In this document: one piece after another, positions 15,372 to 26,980 of the stretch
Layout: each line of letters starts with the position of its first letter
How positions within the stretch are numbered: position 1 is the stretch's first letter
From: Schistocephalus solidus
Lineage: Eukaryota; Platyhelminthes; Cestoda; Diphyllobothriidea; Diphyllobothriidae
Length of the DNA: 64,000 nt
Direction of reading: 5' to 3'
NCBI GenBank assembly: GCA_017591395.1
Contig: WEDG01011499.1
Span: 1-64,000 of the forward strand
Translations under genes and position numbers: made by a program
Notes under the pieces: model-generated
Seen by the model: the letters and a program-made list of their open reading frames with translations, nothing else
What the model was told of the DNA's origin: nothing
The model's database searches: none

Positions 15372-15488
15372 GGCGAACGTGAAGATGGCCAGCATTACTG
15401 ATTGCAGTCCCAACAATGTTTCTTGCTATGCATTCGTATATGCCTGAGTCTTCTTCAAGCAGAGAGTCGATCACCAGTGATCCAGTGC
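15372..15488 (-). CDS. LAR-type receptor phosphatase, exon 4 (Ig domain 2, second half)
   Basis: Encodes residues 184-222, completing the second Ig domain. The acceptor is TTGGTTCTAG, the donor GTAAGC; 117 nt, phase 1 at both ends. It opens TGSLVIDSLLEEDSGIYEC and continues ARNIVGTAISNAGHLHVR, with the F-strand Cys at residue 203. This aligns closely with the LAR Ig2 end (GALQIE...SDQGKYECVATNSAGT...LYVR). The predicted disulfide links Cys 153 and Cys 203. The last coding base joins exon 5 to give Arg, so the mature linker reads HVRR-IEFPP. Vertebrate paralogues can insert mini-exon B at this same Ig2-Ig3 linker. Confidence 0.82.
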
Positions 15489-17064
15489 CTAGAACCAAAT
15501 TAAATGAATTAAGCTTTAAATTAAAATCTTTTAAATGGTGTGAAAAACGTTAAATTCTACATTTAAGTAAACTTAAGAGGAAGAACCGCCAATAGGCATA
15601 CAAGTAATATATGGGATTTCGTGACACGACTGATATTTTACTGTAATAACGTAAATTTGGTATTAACTAAGATAATAATATTTTTCCTTTTAATAGGTTT
15701 TAATTAATTTGCTCGATAATTAAAAATAGTTTTCGATACATAAAATTACTTGTTTTTTTATTCTTATCCTGGCTTATCTTTAAAAAAAGGCTTAACTTAA
15801 TTTAAGGAATTCGGAATATAATCTTATAGTTGGCAGTTTACTAAAAAATGAAAAGATGATCACTGCTAATGTAAACTGTTTAATTACAGGTAATATGAAC
15901 TTATGCTAGCTGTCTAAGAGATTAAAAAATAAATATACGTTTTGCAAGTAAAAGATATTTTGCTTACTTAAAAGCCTATAGAGTGTAAACATAATTGATA
16001 GCAAAGCGCAGTGTTAAAGCAAACGAAGTTAATGCTAAAGATCCTCATAGAAGATTCGTTCAGCAGACGATCTTGACTGAAACCTGAGTCACTAAATTGA
16101 CAAATCTGCCCATTAAATGCCCCAACTAAGAAAGAGCCAATGTACAAAATAAAATCTTTGGGGTCCTTTAGATTTGACTGGTCTCTTAATAATCGGTAGC
16201 TAAACAAAACACCAGATAAGCGTGAATGAGCAAACTATAAATATGTTAAAGTGGCTCGCCTGTTAAGTTCCTTTCTAAAATATAAACCCAGAATATCTAA
16301 AAATTCAACTTCCCATCTGTAAAAATGTGGTAAGGATAAGGGATTGAAAGAATTATTTTGCATTTTTACAAAGTTTGATTAATCGGAACCTCCAGAGGTG
16401 ACAAGCAAATTTTAATTTTCAGTTTATAAATTTAGGACTTAAAAATTCCAGCAAATTCAAAGACTATTGATTTAACTTTGTTACTAGTTTCCTCTATTGA
16501 ATTTTTCAGTAAATTCTTACAAAACTATATCACAAACGATGTTAATTTTAAGCAACTGGACAAATAAACGCAATAGGTCCCCAATAGAAATTTGTGAATT
16601 ATATTTATCAGCTCTTACCATTTATCCCTTAATGAAAGACAAACCCAAAGGATCCAAGGACGAATTGATATTGTTTGATATTTTTTAACGAAACGAGTGT
16701 GGAATCATGATCATTATTGTGTTCTGATTGTTAACGCCTTACTTAATTACTCAATTAGAAAACTTGCGCAGTTTCAGAAATTAACAGTATAACGAGATGA
16801 ATTACTGAGTATCAGTTGCTAGACGTTCAACAGTCCTTAAATAAAACCATTGTCTACCCATGAAATCCTTCGCAGTCTAGCGCTAATACTTTAGAGTATT
16901 TAGCATAAACAGTCTATTTACTTAAATAAATCTGCCAAAACAGTAAACTTCAAACATCAGATGTGATACAATTCGCGCAATATTCAACAAAAAGCGACCT
17001 GAGCAATAACATTATCAAGAGATTTTTTGTGACATAATATGTTAACAGGCTTATTCAAAATTAC
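15489..17064 (-). other. Intron 3 of the LAR-type gene (about 1.6 kb)
   Basis: The shortest intron of the locus. It splits Ig domain 2 at the position of vertebrate mini-exon A. The sequence is AT-rich with no recognisable element; short ORFs at 15968-16207 and 16497-16688 show no homology or splice support. Confidence 0.65.
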
Positions 17065-17238
17065 CGATAATACGGAGGCGCGGTTGATTTAGATCAATAG
17101 GGTAGAAATTGTCTTTAATCCAAACAATCGAAGCAGGAGGGGTCGCCGAGACATCACATTGAAGGTGCGTGGCATCTCCTATTTGACCCATTGTTGTTGT
17201 TGGATTCTCCAAAATCTTCGGAAGACCTTTTGGTGGAG
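17065..17238 (-). CDS. LAR-type receptor phosphatase, exon 3 (Ig domain 2, first half)
   Basis: Encodes residues 126-183, the N-terminal half of the second Ig domain. The acceptor is CTGCTCCATCAG after a pyrimidine-rich tract, and the donor is GTAATT. At 174 nt, phase 1 at both ends, it completes a Pro codon with exon 2 and starts a Gly codon finished by exon 4. Landmarks are GLPKILENP (compare GFPTIDMGP at the start of LAR Ig2), the B-strand Cys in HLQC (residue 153) and the C-strand Trp in SIVWIKD (residue 165), followed by PIDLNQPRLRII. The WxKD...P(V/I)D spacing is typical of type IIa receptor phosphatases. The exon stops exactly where vertebrate paralogues insert the alternatively spliced mini-exon A. 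Confidence 0.82.
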
Positions 17239-20200
17239 CTGATGGAGCAGCGGTAAATGGAAATTTACTATCACCTTTACTGATTAAGGAATAATGATAT
17301 TTTAAAGACATATGAGAACATAAACTACATCAAAAAAGCTTTAAATGGAAGAAGGACATTCATAGTTGTTGAGGGTTCATTTGCTTATGTGGCAAAACAA
17401 CGTCTTTATACCCTAGTGCCATACAACAGTGTGTCATTCAAGTAAAAGCATAACGCCAATCATTACACACTCGAAAGGAGGTTTTGCAGGAAGTAATTCC
17501 TTAATCTTTTGAATATCCAGAACTGATTCTTGATTCTTCACTGCAGACACCGTAGCCCTGTTCGCAAAGATGGACTTACGACAGCGTAGAAATGCCTCTT
17601 ACCTGCTTGTTGTGCTCTGTGCATCTGTCAGTCTATTCGCAGCCTTATTTCCCTTAAAGGTGGTTTGACAGAAGGAGGGCAAACCACCATAACACTTCCG
17701 TTTAAGTTTCACTTCCTTTGCTCTCCTCATCCCTCGTTTAGCCCCTTCCTTCGTCTTGCCTTCATCCCTTCTTCTACTGCAGTGTTTTCAGGCTTTATAA
17801 AAACATCTCAATATGTGAGATGGCTGACTGAGTAGGAGGCTGTCCTGTTAGGAAGAATATTAGGCGACGGAAGGAATTTGCAAGTTGTAAGGCAGTGAAG
17901 AAGATTGCACAGATGAAAAAGCTTCCGTTTCACTGATGATGAAGATAGGTCCTCACTATCGTAATGGTTCTTCTATAGTCTTCCTTTAAAGATGCTTTCA
18001 GCATCTAAATGTATACAGCTTCTCCGTTATCCATTCAAGAATGCAAAAAAACTGTTATCAAGTAAGCATATCACCATGTATGAATACAGCTCTTGGCGCC
18101 TTTTACTGTGATATCTAGGAAAAATTAATTGATTTTAATATGTGAATAATAGGACAAAAAAACATATGACCCTCGGTGAATGGTTTTTGAAATCCCATAT
18201 TTTTGCGAATAAGACGTCCAAATAGGATGATTTGAAAACTGTGCATATTTAAGTAGTGGAAGTTTGATTCTTAAGTTTGGTATGATAAATTTCTGCATAT
18301 CTGGTACTCAGGTAAATCTGCATGCCAAAAACGTTAATTTAGAGCACAGAGGGTATTTAAAAATAAGATAATTTAAGTCTTCATATTAGAACAAGGGTGA
18401 TTTCTGAATTTTCTTCAAAAATATGGCCTGGTTGACACAAATAAGACTCACATTAAGTTTAATGTCGAAGATGTATAAGCAATTATTATGTATGCCTTTT
18501 ATATCTGCCTAAACGGGACACGGGAATATGAACCATCCTTAATGCATATGGCTTTGTGCCAATTTCTAAGAAAATCATATTAAGGATAAAGGTAAAGATT
18601 AATACCAAAGTAAGGGAAATGGCCATGATTAGAATAGGAGTTAGGGTTATAATTGTGTAAAACATACAATTTAGGTCTAAGTTAGTTTGAGGGTTAGAAT
18701 ATAAGTCAGTTTACTTTTATGGTAAAGGTTGACGTTAAGAAACGGGTGGTTCCTATTCTCATGCCGTTTTAGTCGAGCAATATATACTGTGTTTATATGA
18801 CATAATGTCGGATATTCAGCTTTATAAAAATGTTGACATTTTTTCTTTAAATACATCTTCTCTAGTATTTTTAACTTAACCAACATATACTATCGCAAGC
18901 AAGCTTTAGCGGATTCATTTGGTAAGGTTAACATCTCTTTCAATCCGTACTTTCTTTGTCTACCGTGCTTTATAATCTTTCGGTTAAATGACGGGATCTG
19001 GAGCATATTAAACCAATCTTATTAAATTTCACAACCTACTATGTGACAAAGATACTGGAGGTGATGGCAGGAATCTTTAAATGTCTTCGGATAGCTGTTA
19101 CCCATATACTTGAAATAATCCTCAGATAACAAGTCATTAAGCCTACACTTGCCCTAACAATGATAGCAGGGTTGGCAGGGATCTGTTGTTTACCATGTCA
19201 ACCTTGATGTGCAAGGCATGTTGCTGAAGCCAGCATAACCTCAAAACCAGGATGCACGTCACGTTCTTGCGATCAGCCACCTATAAGAGCTGAATTACGG
19301 TTCCGCTGTAGATAAAATCGGAGATATTGCCGGAGTCATTGGAGCGTGGTCTGATCTGGTTCTTGAACTCAGATTTTCAATTGAAACTCCTTACCCAACC
19401 AAAATACTCCATCCAAGACATTATTCGGTGACTTGGAGTAAGAAAATCCATTTGCTACATTGTATGCGTAGACTGAAATTTTGTATGAATATTTAGGTCG
19501 ACGTCTTTTAGCTTCAGCGAAGAAACCGAGTAATATTTGGTAAACTGCCAACAGACAGCCAATAGTATTTACGGGGGTTACAAGTGTAATGCTCAAAATA
19601 TACTTAATCCCATTTGTTTAACTTTATGCAGCAGGCTGGCACGAGCTCAAACCAACAGTATAAGCGAGTTAATAGAGCTGAATAAAGAATCGGGCACCAC
19701 AGGTAGCCAGCCAGGAGACCGATACGAACACCACTTCAAGGGCGTGGCAAAGCTTCCAAAAGATACCCTACGAAAGGAGCAGCATGTCATATAACTCCAT
19801 CACAATGGTCTTAAGTGCACAATGTCACGAGCGTCCGGGCATGCTGACCATCAGCAGGTTGTATACAGTCAGTAGCAAACCGATGGGTCAGTGTTGGCTC
19901 GTCGGGCAAAGTGACAACGAGGCTTAAAAAACCGAGACAAGGACTCACAATTATCTTGAGTGAGGGCAAAATAGGGTTTCTGAAATTTAATTTAACTTGC
20001 ATATCAGTGAATGAGCTGGTCTGATATTGCCCCTCGTCTTCGCGTGAGGAGGCGTTAGTGAACACGGCTTATATAGGTTTATAGCATCGGTGATGTTTTT
20101 ATCTTCACAGTTCACGTACAACAACTTAATTTGCAATTAAGCCTGCTTCAAACTGTAATTCACCCGCCTGTGTGTGATATTTCACACAGAATCATTTTAT

Positions 20201-22868
20201 GTAATTTAAAATAATGATACATGAATGTAACGTAATATGCTGAGGTTTGCAAAAAATTCACGTAACCAATAGGCATGCACTTATTATATTTTGCATCAGT
20301 ATCTCGTCGTATATGAGCATCTTCAGTAGTTAAAACAACCAACTTGAACAATTGAGGTTTGCAGTAAGTGTGTTGGCCCGATCAGTCGAAAACATTTATT
20401 TTGTACATGTTAGCATAAGTCACATAATAATACCGACATAATTTTTAATTGTTGTAGCCGCACATGTGCTTTGAAATGAAATGAAGCTAACTTGGGAAAG
20501 GATTTGCTCAGTGCTCGAATGAAGCATTTATTAAACTTGAACGTGATACCTTAGGTTGATATCTAGCTGGGTGTGGCCTGGAATGTATTCAGGAACAACC
20601 ACTTTGTTGTTTTGGCAGGTAAAATCTGCATTTTATGGTTTTATTTACATAAATATTTTATTTACAATTTGATTCCCAGCCATAATATAGCAAAGGGCAA
20701 TTTGAAGTTTCATTAATGATACGTCAACAATTTGAAAACAATTTGGCAAAGTTGAGCTCTCACTGTTTTCTGTCACAAAAATGTTGATAAACCACACTGG
20801 TAGCATAACCTTATCACTTTGCTCATATCTAACATAAAAGTCGGACGATTTAGCATACAAAATATTAATGTTTCGTTGGGTTATATAGTAACGTGTATTT
20901 AAAAATATAAGTCAGCTTACGTGAAAATGTTAGCATCGTAATTTTTTAAAATAGAGTCACCCAATGTCTTTTCATGTGAAGTAAATAAAGTTTATCAGAT
21001 TAAGCTAATGCTGATTCTCCCTTGCCTTTTTAACCGAGAACAACGACAGTCACGTTTCTCAGGCACCCTGAAATACGGTTATCGACACACGTCTGCATTT
21101 CCAGAAACGTGCTCAGCTTTTGTAATTATTAAAACAACATTCAGTTCTATAATGTTTTGGTAAAAAACCCTTATATATGTTTTGACTTTTATGTATATTT
21201 TTAACAATTGTTTTTTAAAATAGATTTATTAAGGCTATATTTTCCGGGCTCTTATTGCTCAATGATTATTATAACATTCGTAAAAAAGTTTGGGTGTGTG
21301 TTAAAATAGTAATTACAAATATGTGACATGAAAGCAGAACAGTCTTCTTAATAAAGTAAATAGGTTATATTTAGATATAAACCTGCAATTCTGCATCATC
21401 TTCTGAAAAATAGATTTTTAAATGTTGAGCCTATCTATTTCCTCTATCATATATCATTCGCAAAAGTATCTTTGCTAAAGAAAGTAGACAACTTATTCAT
21501 CAGCTAATGGAGTATCTTGGGCCTTCAAGAAATGATCAGGCGCTAGTAATGAAACGGATGAACAGAAAATAGCAACCTACGCAGCAGTTCCAAAGAACTG
21601 TAAAATGCTTATCTGCAAGTCCTATTTTGTCATTAACTCCTGCGCTTATACGTTTCTTAAATTAACATACCCAGAATTCAAATAAAATCAATTTTATATT
21701 CGGGACAGCACTAATAGATATAAAATAACCAGAAAAATTGGCTCTTTTTGAATTTTTGCCAATCAAGGTAGAATAGCACATTAAGCATTTTACCCTCAAA
21801 TTTTGGAATCTTTGCCAAAATTTACTGTGTTAGTTTCCAGTTCGATTAAATTGATTATTGCCTAACGCAAAGCGTTTATTTAAAACTGTCCAAACGTTTA
21901 TCGAGCACTAAAAGGTCAATTTGATAGTGGATGATAGGTAAAATAATAAACCCTACGTTACTGAGTGCTTAAGTTCACGATGGGGCTTATTTATATTTTT
22001 CCCAACATACCAGTGTCTTGATTTGTTTTAAAAAGTAAAACTGATTACAGTGGTTTTGAGCATGGTTAATGTGCAGCCAAACAAACCATTGAGTGAACGA
22101 GCGTTTTTGCTTAACCAATAATTTCCCCATCAATATACAAATAGGCACACCATTGCTTCGTAATTCCCTCACCGTTTGCTGAGCTTTCAGGCATAACGAC
22201 GCTAACGTTCCCTTTGGAAATTGTCATGGTATCCTTTTTGAATGTGTCCTGAGTTCTAGTGGGTACTTTCAGCCCTGATATTAAAGGCAAGTTTAACTTG
22301 CATTCTTCTGTGTGGTACATGTGATGGTATTAATGCACTACTGCCGCAGCAAAATAAATAGAGAAGGAACGGTTACAGTCTTCAGAAAGAAGTTAATTTT
22401 TCGAAATACAAACAACAGTTTAACTTGAGCAACTGTCCAAAACAAGGCATGTCAGTAAATTTGCGTACGCAAAAACCCGTAAAGAACATCGTGCGAATTT
22501 TTAGTAAACTTTCGTTAGAAGTTACCAGAAGTTTTATGTTATCGTACCCACATTAACACACTTTAAGGCTAAAAATGTCTTTAAGCTCATATGTCCACCA
22601 AAATCATTGTCTTAAATAACAATTGTTTCAACAAGTCATTGGATAAATAAACTGCTTAAAAATCAACTCCTATCGTTCTTTTCACAATGGCTTTGATAAA
22701 AATGTGCGGCTACTACTGGTGTTTACGTTTTACTGACATTTTAATATTCAAATACAGGCAAATGCAGTAAGCTAGGGTGTACGCATGATAGATATCATAT
22801 CAGAGAGCATGTATGTATATGGACATGTCGAATTTGCTTTATATGACTTTCAATGTCAATATAAGAGA

Positions 22869-22964
22869 TATAAATAAATAAATAAATAAAGAGTAAATAA
22901 ATAGATAAATAAATAAATAAATAAAGTAAATAATAAATAAATAAATAAATAAAGTGAATAAAGA
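22869..22964. repeat. (AAAT)n microsatellite, imperfect
   Basis: Nearly 100 bases of TAAA/AAAT tetramers with scattered G interruptions (AAAG, TAGA, GTGA). The interruptions recur at intervals, suggesting secondary expansion of an interrupted unit. Located in intron 2. Confidence 0.93.
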
Positions 22965-24803
22965 GATTGCATAGTTTTAACTCGCAAATATGCTCCTAGC
23001 ACATCTTGAAAAACATTTGGTCAAAGCAAATGCCTGAAACGTATTTTTGACAAATATCGCATTGAATTAATTTATTATAAAAATGATACAAGGAGAAAAA
23101 TCTAGCTACCTTTAGGCCATGATGATTAAGAATAGAACTCCCGGATTATGACGTAGTCTGGGCAATAGAAGAATATAGGCTAACGCAACTAAAAACGGCT
23201 TGAAGACGTCATCTTTGGAGCCTTCACAAGAAGCTCATCTTTCTTTAAAATTGTTTAAGGCAAACTAACTTAAGAGATTTAACAATAAATCTGGCTGCAA
23301 AAGTCCTTACAGGAAAGATGCATACAAATGTACTCAAACCTAAGTAATACCTGTACACGCTCAATTTTCAGGTGTTAAAAATCAGCAAGTTTACAGCTGC
23401 AAGATATGTTGTTGTGTTGCCAAAACTTATTAAATGATGACATTAGTGCATGATTTTCAGAGATGATTTTATCTCTCATTAAGGACACATGATACACCAG
23501 TCAGGAAAAAAGTGTTTTGAATAATTGTCAGCAGTTCCTTGGAATAATATATAACAGGACGTTAGGCCAAAAAATTACACAAACTTAATTATTGGTAGTA
23601 ATATTATATAACGATGATGCAAAAACGTGCCAAAATTTATGTTTTACTAAATATTTGATTAATTCTCTCGAGGTGACAGTTAAAACACCTGCATCAATGT
23701 ATAAACTGGCAAAGCAAAATTTGTTAAATAATACACAGCCAAGAAAACATTATTCAAATGTGAAGCGGTAAAGTGCTTTGATTTTTTTCATAGAGACTTA
23801 TTGATCTTTACGTTTCAGACAGAAAAACAAACCAAGCAACTATCAGACAATATTTACCAAATTGTTCATTCCATTTTGAGAAGCCAAACAGTACGGTGTG
23901 CATTTTATTCTAACGAAAGATATCACAAAATCAGTAACGTTTTCCCTGTATTTTGACGTGACGATCTAAATTAGCCGCCTAATTTATCCTCCGAGCAAAG
24001 TGACAAATTATGCAAACTACGTCAATTTTGCCTGGATTTATTATTTATGTCTTAAGATTTTAGTCTTAGCCAGGTTTCCGACAACTAATGTCGTTGAGCG
24101 TTGAGGTCTTTGATATCGTTAACCTTAAAACAAACCCTAGAATTTTCGCTACTATATGACATCGGAAAAATGCAAAATATTTGCCCTCTTTCTTAATGTA
24201 AGAACTTTTATTTTACCCTCAGCAGTGGAATTTCGATTATATAGGATCAGTAATTTATAAGCGTATGCTCGTTACGTTGCAGTTTTTATGAATCGCATCA
24301 CTTCTAGACTCTTTTTCTTGTACCCTACTAACTTGATTTTGACCACCTTCTTCATCGAATATAACGGTGAGCACATAGCGAAGCATTCAATGTACTAAAA
24401 CGAGTTCAATGACTTAATTTCTTGTAACATACAATTCTAGCATACGATATTTATTAAAATATAGAGCTATTTGTCAAGATGCGTGATGGTCGTTTAATAC
24501 GTACTCAATTGAAGCCAAATCTTATTTCTTCGGTGCCCCTTGTCCACTGGTTATGCTTCGATGGGGACAAAATTATTTTTCTTAATAAGTGTATGCCCCA
24601 TTCTATCAAAAAATCGTAAGAAGCACCCAATTTATAATCTCATTATATAAATATATATATATGGTAGTCGGGCGCTCACAAATCGGTTGCAGGACTCACT
24701 CATCCTGTTGTGCTCTGGTGGAACCTACAAAGTCAAGAGAGACCAGAATGGCCATTTCTGGCCATTTTCGGGTTCAAATCCCAGGTGGTCTACACTTAGG
24801 ATT

Positions 24804-24858
24804 GGGTTTGACTGGCTGATGATGGCTAATGAGCCAGAAATGGCCATTCTGGTCTCCC
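24804..24858 (+). ncRNA. Type I hammerhead ribozyme motif, copy A (near canonical)
   Basis: Stem I strand GACTGG (24810-24815) is followed by the invariant core CTGATGA (24816-24822). Stem II is TGGCT/AGCCA with an AATG loop (24823-24836), followed by GAAA (24837-24840). A minimal stem III (A-T, T-A, loop GGCC) runs to 24847, and T24848 takes the cleavage-site position. The returning stem I strand is CTGGTC (24849-24854). All six stem I positions pair if G-U wobbles are allowed, and GGG (24804-24806) can pair with CCC (24856-24858) beyond an internal loop. A very short stem III is known in hammerheads of animal retroelements, which may work as dimers. One departure is T-A at the stem II closing pair, where G-C is usual. 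Activity is not shown by sequence alone. Confidence 0.68.
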
Positions 24859-25099
24859 TTCACTTTTTCGGTTTCTTTTAAGCAACATATGCTACACGTT
24901 GATATGCGAACGACTGCGTGGGCCCTAAAGTGTGCTGCAGGGCACAAAGTTACATACATTTTCCTTAAGCACATCGGTGAGCCGCACACTTTCATCATAT
25001 TCCCGATTGCATCAGACAACATAACGGGCCCGTGGCTCCATGGTAGAGCCAAATTTATTGTGTTCCACTCTAGTAAAGTTAACATTTCAGACTGGGAAT

Positions 25100-25144
25100 G
25101 ACTGGCTGATGAAGGCTTATAAGACAGAAATGGTCATTCTGGTC
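25100..25144 (+). ncRNA. Hammerhead ribozyme motif, copy B (damaged stem II)
   Basis: Second copy in the dimer. GACTGG (25100-25105), CTGATGA (25106-25112), GAAA (25127-25130), TGGTCATT (25131-25138) and CTGGTC (25139-25144) are all preserved, with the same stem I pairing as copy A. Stem II (AGGCT...AGACA) has two mismatches, A-A at the closing pair and G-A inside, so this copy is probably weak or inactive. The two predicted cleavage sites are 290 nt apart. Confidence 0.58.
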
Positions 25145-26677
25145 TCACTTGTCATTTTCGGTTTAAATTTATCAACATATTCATACACGTTGCTATAAGG
25201 TCGCTTACGAAGACTCTAAAGTGAGATATAGACCACAACGGAACATACAGTTTCCTCGAAAGATCTGTGAGCCACACACATTCATATATATGAATAACCC
25301 ATCAACTGCACACGTTTTCGAAATCTTACTAAATTAATGGCATAGCATAGACTGATCGCTTGTTTCAGCATGTCATATGACTAAAGGTTACCTGACTTGA
25401 TATTAAATTAAACCATATATTAAACTTAACTGATCTCTTTAAAGGAATATGACCCCATTCAGCTTCCCAGACTGTCATTTTAAAGGTTATTAGTCATTAG
25501 CTTTCGAGCACTTGGCAACGTAATTTAGCTTTTTTAATTTTGTTTGTATAATGGTGCTGAGAATTCCATCGAGTTGGCATGTGGAAATAATGCGGCAATA
25601 ATGAACGTAATCAACTGGCTATCTTATCTGTCAAATGCGCAACAAAAAAGGCAATGTTTTATTCCTCGGTATTACTTTTATCTGGAATTTTAATTGTACC
25701 AATTAAAGGTCACCTTATTTAACACAACGATTTACTAAAATTACAGAATTGGCTTGTTTATTCGACGGGATAACTTATAAATTCTAACTGTGTACATTTT
25801 TTTCAACGCTAGATGCATGAATTGTGAGTGCATGGTATAGGAATGAAATCACACCATTCTGCCACAAACTAAACAGTGTGGCAAGGTGGAAATACTTTAA
25901 GTTACACTCGTGCTTGCACCCTACAATCTGGATTTTATTACGTTTTAGCGTTGACCCAAACCTCCATTGACTAACTTTTAAAAAGCTTATAAGCGCAAGT
26001 GCCTGCCTCTTTTTGTATCAATAATGCAAATTCAGCAATAAATGTCAACGGGTGGAAAAACAAAATAGAAATCCTTAATACCTTTGTTATAGGAAGTCCT
26101 ATATAGCCTTTTTCCTAATATCTTAAGACGAGTTTAAATGTGAAAGTGTGAAGGTCACCTGCAAAATCAAGAATTCTTGCAAAAATACGCAGCATATTGA
26201 AACAAAAAAACTACACAATATTTATTATAACTGATAAAAAAAGAAGAATCAGAAAAAAGGCAGTCTGGCGTTACTTCGATGGGTAAAATATTACCATACT
26301 CTTCTATGCCACAGTAATAACGGTGTGGCGAATCCTGTCAAGTGGTCTGATTATTCCACGTTCCATTAAATATACATGTCAAGCTTGGTACATTAAAGTG
26401 ATACTATCCTTTTTAGACATAAAAAAGTACTCAGCAGCAGTTTGAAATGGTTGTTTTCAATGAAAAAATTATCGCTCCTATAAAAGTTTCTGAATGTGTT
26501 ACAAACACGGGCATGAAATGCTGAATCTAGAAAAGACCGCAACTAGCCTCAGTTGTAGACTGCATTTCGTTTTACAATTTGCCCTCTGTGTAAACCATGT
26601 TGTCAATCTCAGGTAGTATTTCAGCCTACCTTTTTAAATTTATCAATGTTAATTATCCTAAAAATCTGATAACTTAC

Positions 26678-26980
26678 GTTCATTTGCATCGTAAACGGTA
26701 ATTGTAGCTTTGGCTGAATCCATGCCAAAATGATTGTGTACTTGGCAAGTGAAAACGTCCCCGTCGTTAGTTATTTGGACCTTCATGCGTAGAGTGAGGG
26801 CATTTTGTCCAACAGAACGCACAACCAAACCCTGTGCCTCCGAGGACTCATCGAGTTCAATACCGTTCCGTTGGAAGGCCACTTGGGGGTCGGGATTACC
26901 CGTGGCTTTGCAGAAGAGAACTATATCCTCGCCACATATCGTTTTTGTATCCTGTGGGCCTTCGAGAATCCTTGCTGGTT
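26678..26980 (-). CDS. LAR-type receptor phosphatase, exon 2 (Ig domain 1)
   Basis: Encodes the whole first immunoglobulin domain, about residues 25-125 counting from the ATG at 31657. The acceptor reads TTTCTTTAG and the donor GTAAGT; the exon is 303 nt and both flanking introns are phase 1. Landmarks are the B-strand Cys in LFCKATGNPDP (residue 48), the F-strand motif NDGDVFTC (Cys 103) and the closing strand ATITVYDANE. The order matches Ig1 of LAR/PTP-sigma/PTP-delta, including the ATGxPxP turn. Two oddities are visible. The usual core Trp of the C strand is Phe (VAF, residue 60). The Lys-rich loop that follows it in vertebrate type IIa receptors is here QRNGIEL. In the family this domain binds glycosaminoglycans and adhesion partners outside the cell. 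Another Ig-superfamily receptor is possible from this exon alone; the joined gene makes LAR the best fit. Confidence 0.82.

Larger units (their letters stand above)
24669..25300 (+). repeat. SINE-like element dimer with hammerhead motifs, in intron 2
   Basis: Two head-to-tail copies of a repeat of about 290 bp, antisense to the host gene. Each copy contains the block GACTGGCTGATGA, then a stem-loop, then GAAATGG(C/T)CATTCTGGTC, at 24810-24854 and again at 25100-25144. The sequence after the block stays alignable, for example ACACGTTG (24895, 25187), CTCTAAAGTG versus CCTAAAGTG, and GTGAGCC(G/A)CACAC. A tRNA-like B-box (GGGTTCAAATCCC, from 24769) lies about 45 bases before the first block. An A-box-like stretch (CCCGTGGCTCCATGGTAGAG, 25029-25048) lies before the second. 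This is the layout of a Pol III-promoted, tRNA-derived repeat. Related copies lie at 51.0, 52.05 and 61.4-61.8 kb. Confidence 0.72.
17239..26677 (-). other. Intron 2 of the LAR-type gene (about 9.4 kb)
   Basis: Separates the Ig1 and Ig2 exons; the phases on both sides match directly (C + CT gives Pro). It contains somewhat GC-richer patches of unknown origin (about 17.5-17.9 and 19.2-20.06 kb), an AAAT-type microsatellite (22869-22964) and the antisense SINE-like dimer with hammerhead motifs (about 24.7-25.3 kb). A hairpin (GGTGGTTTG 17659-17667 / CAAACCACC 17680-17688) is present in the first patch. Confidence 0.65.

Noticed and set aside
19537..20065. Opposed ORFs in a GC-richer patch of intron 2 as a gene or element
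   Set aside because: No recognisable motif on either strand; left as an unidentified patch.
22111..22320. ORF on the minus strand between the Ig1 and Ig2 exons as a possible extra receptor exon
   Set aside because: No Ig or FN3 landmarks, and exons 2 and 3 already join in phase with a normal LAR Ig1-Ig2 linker.
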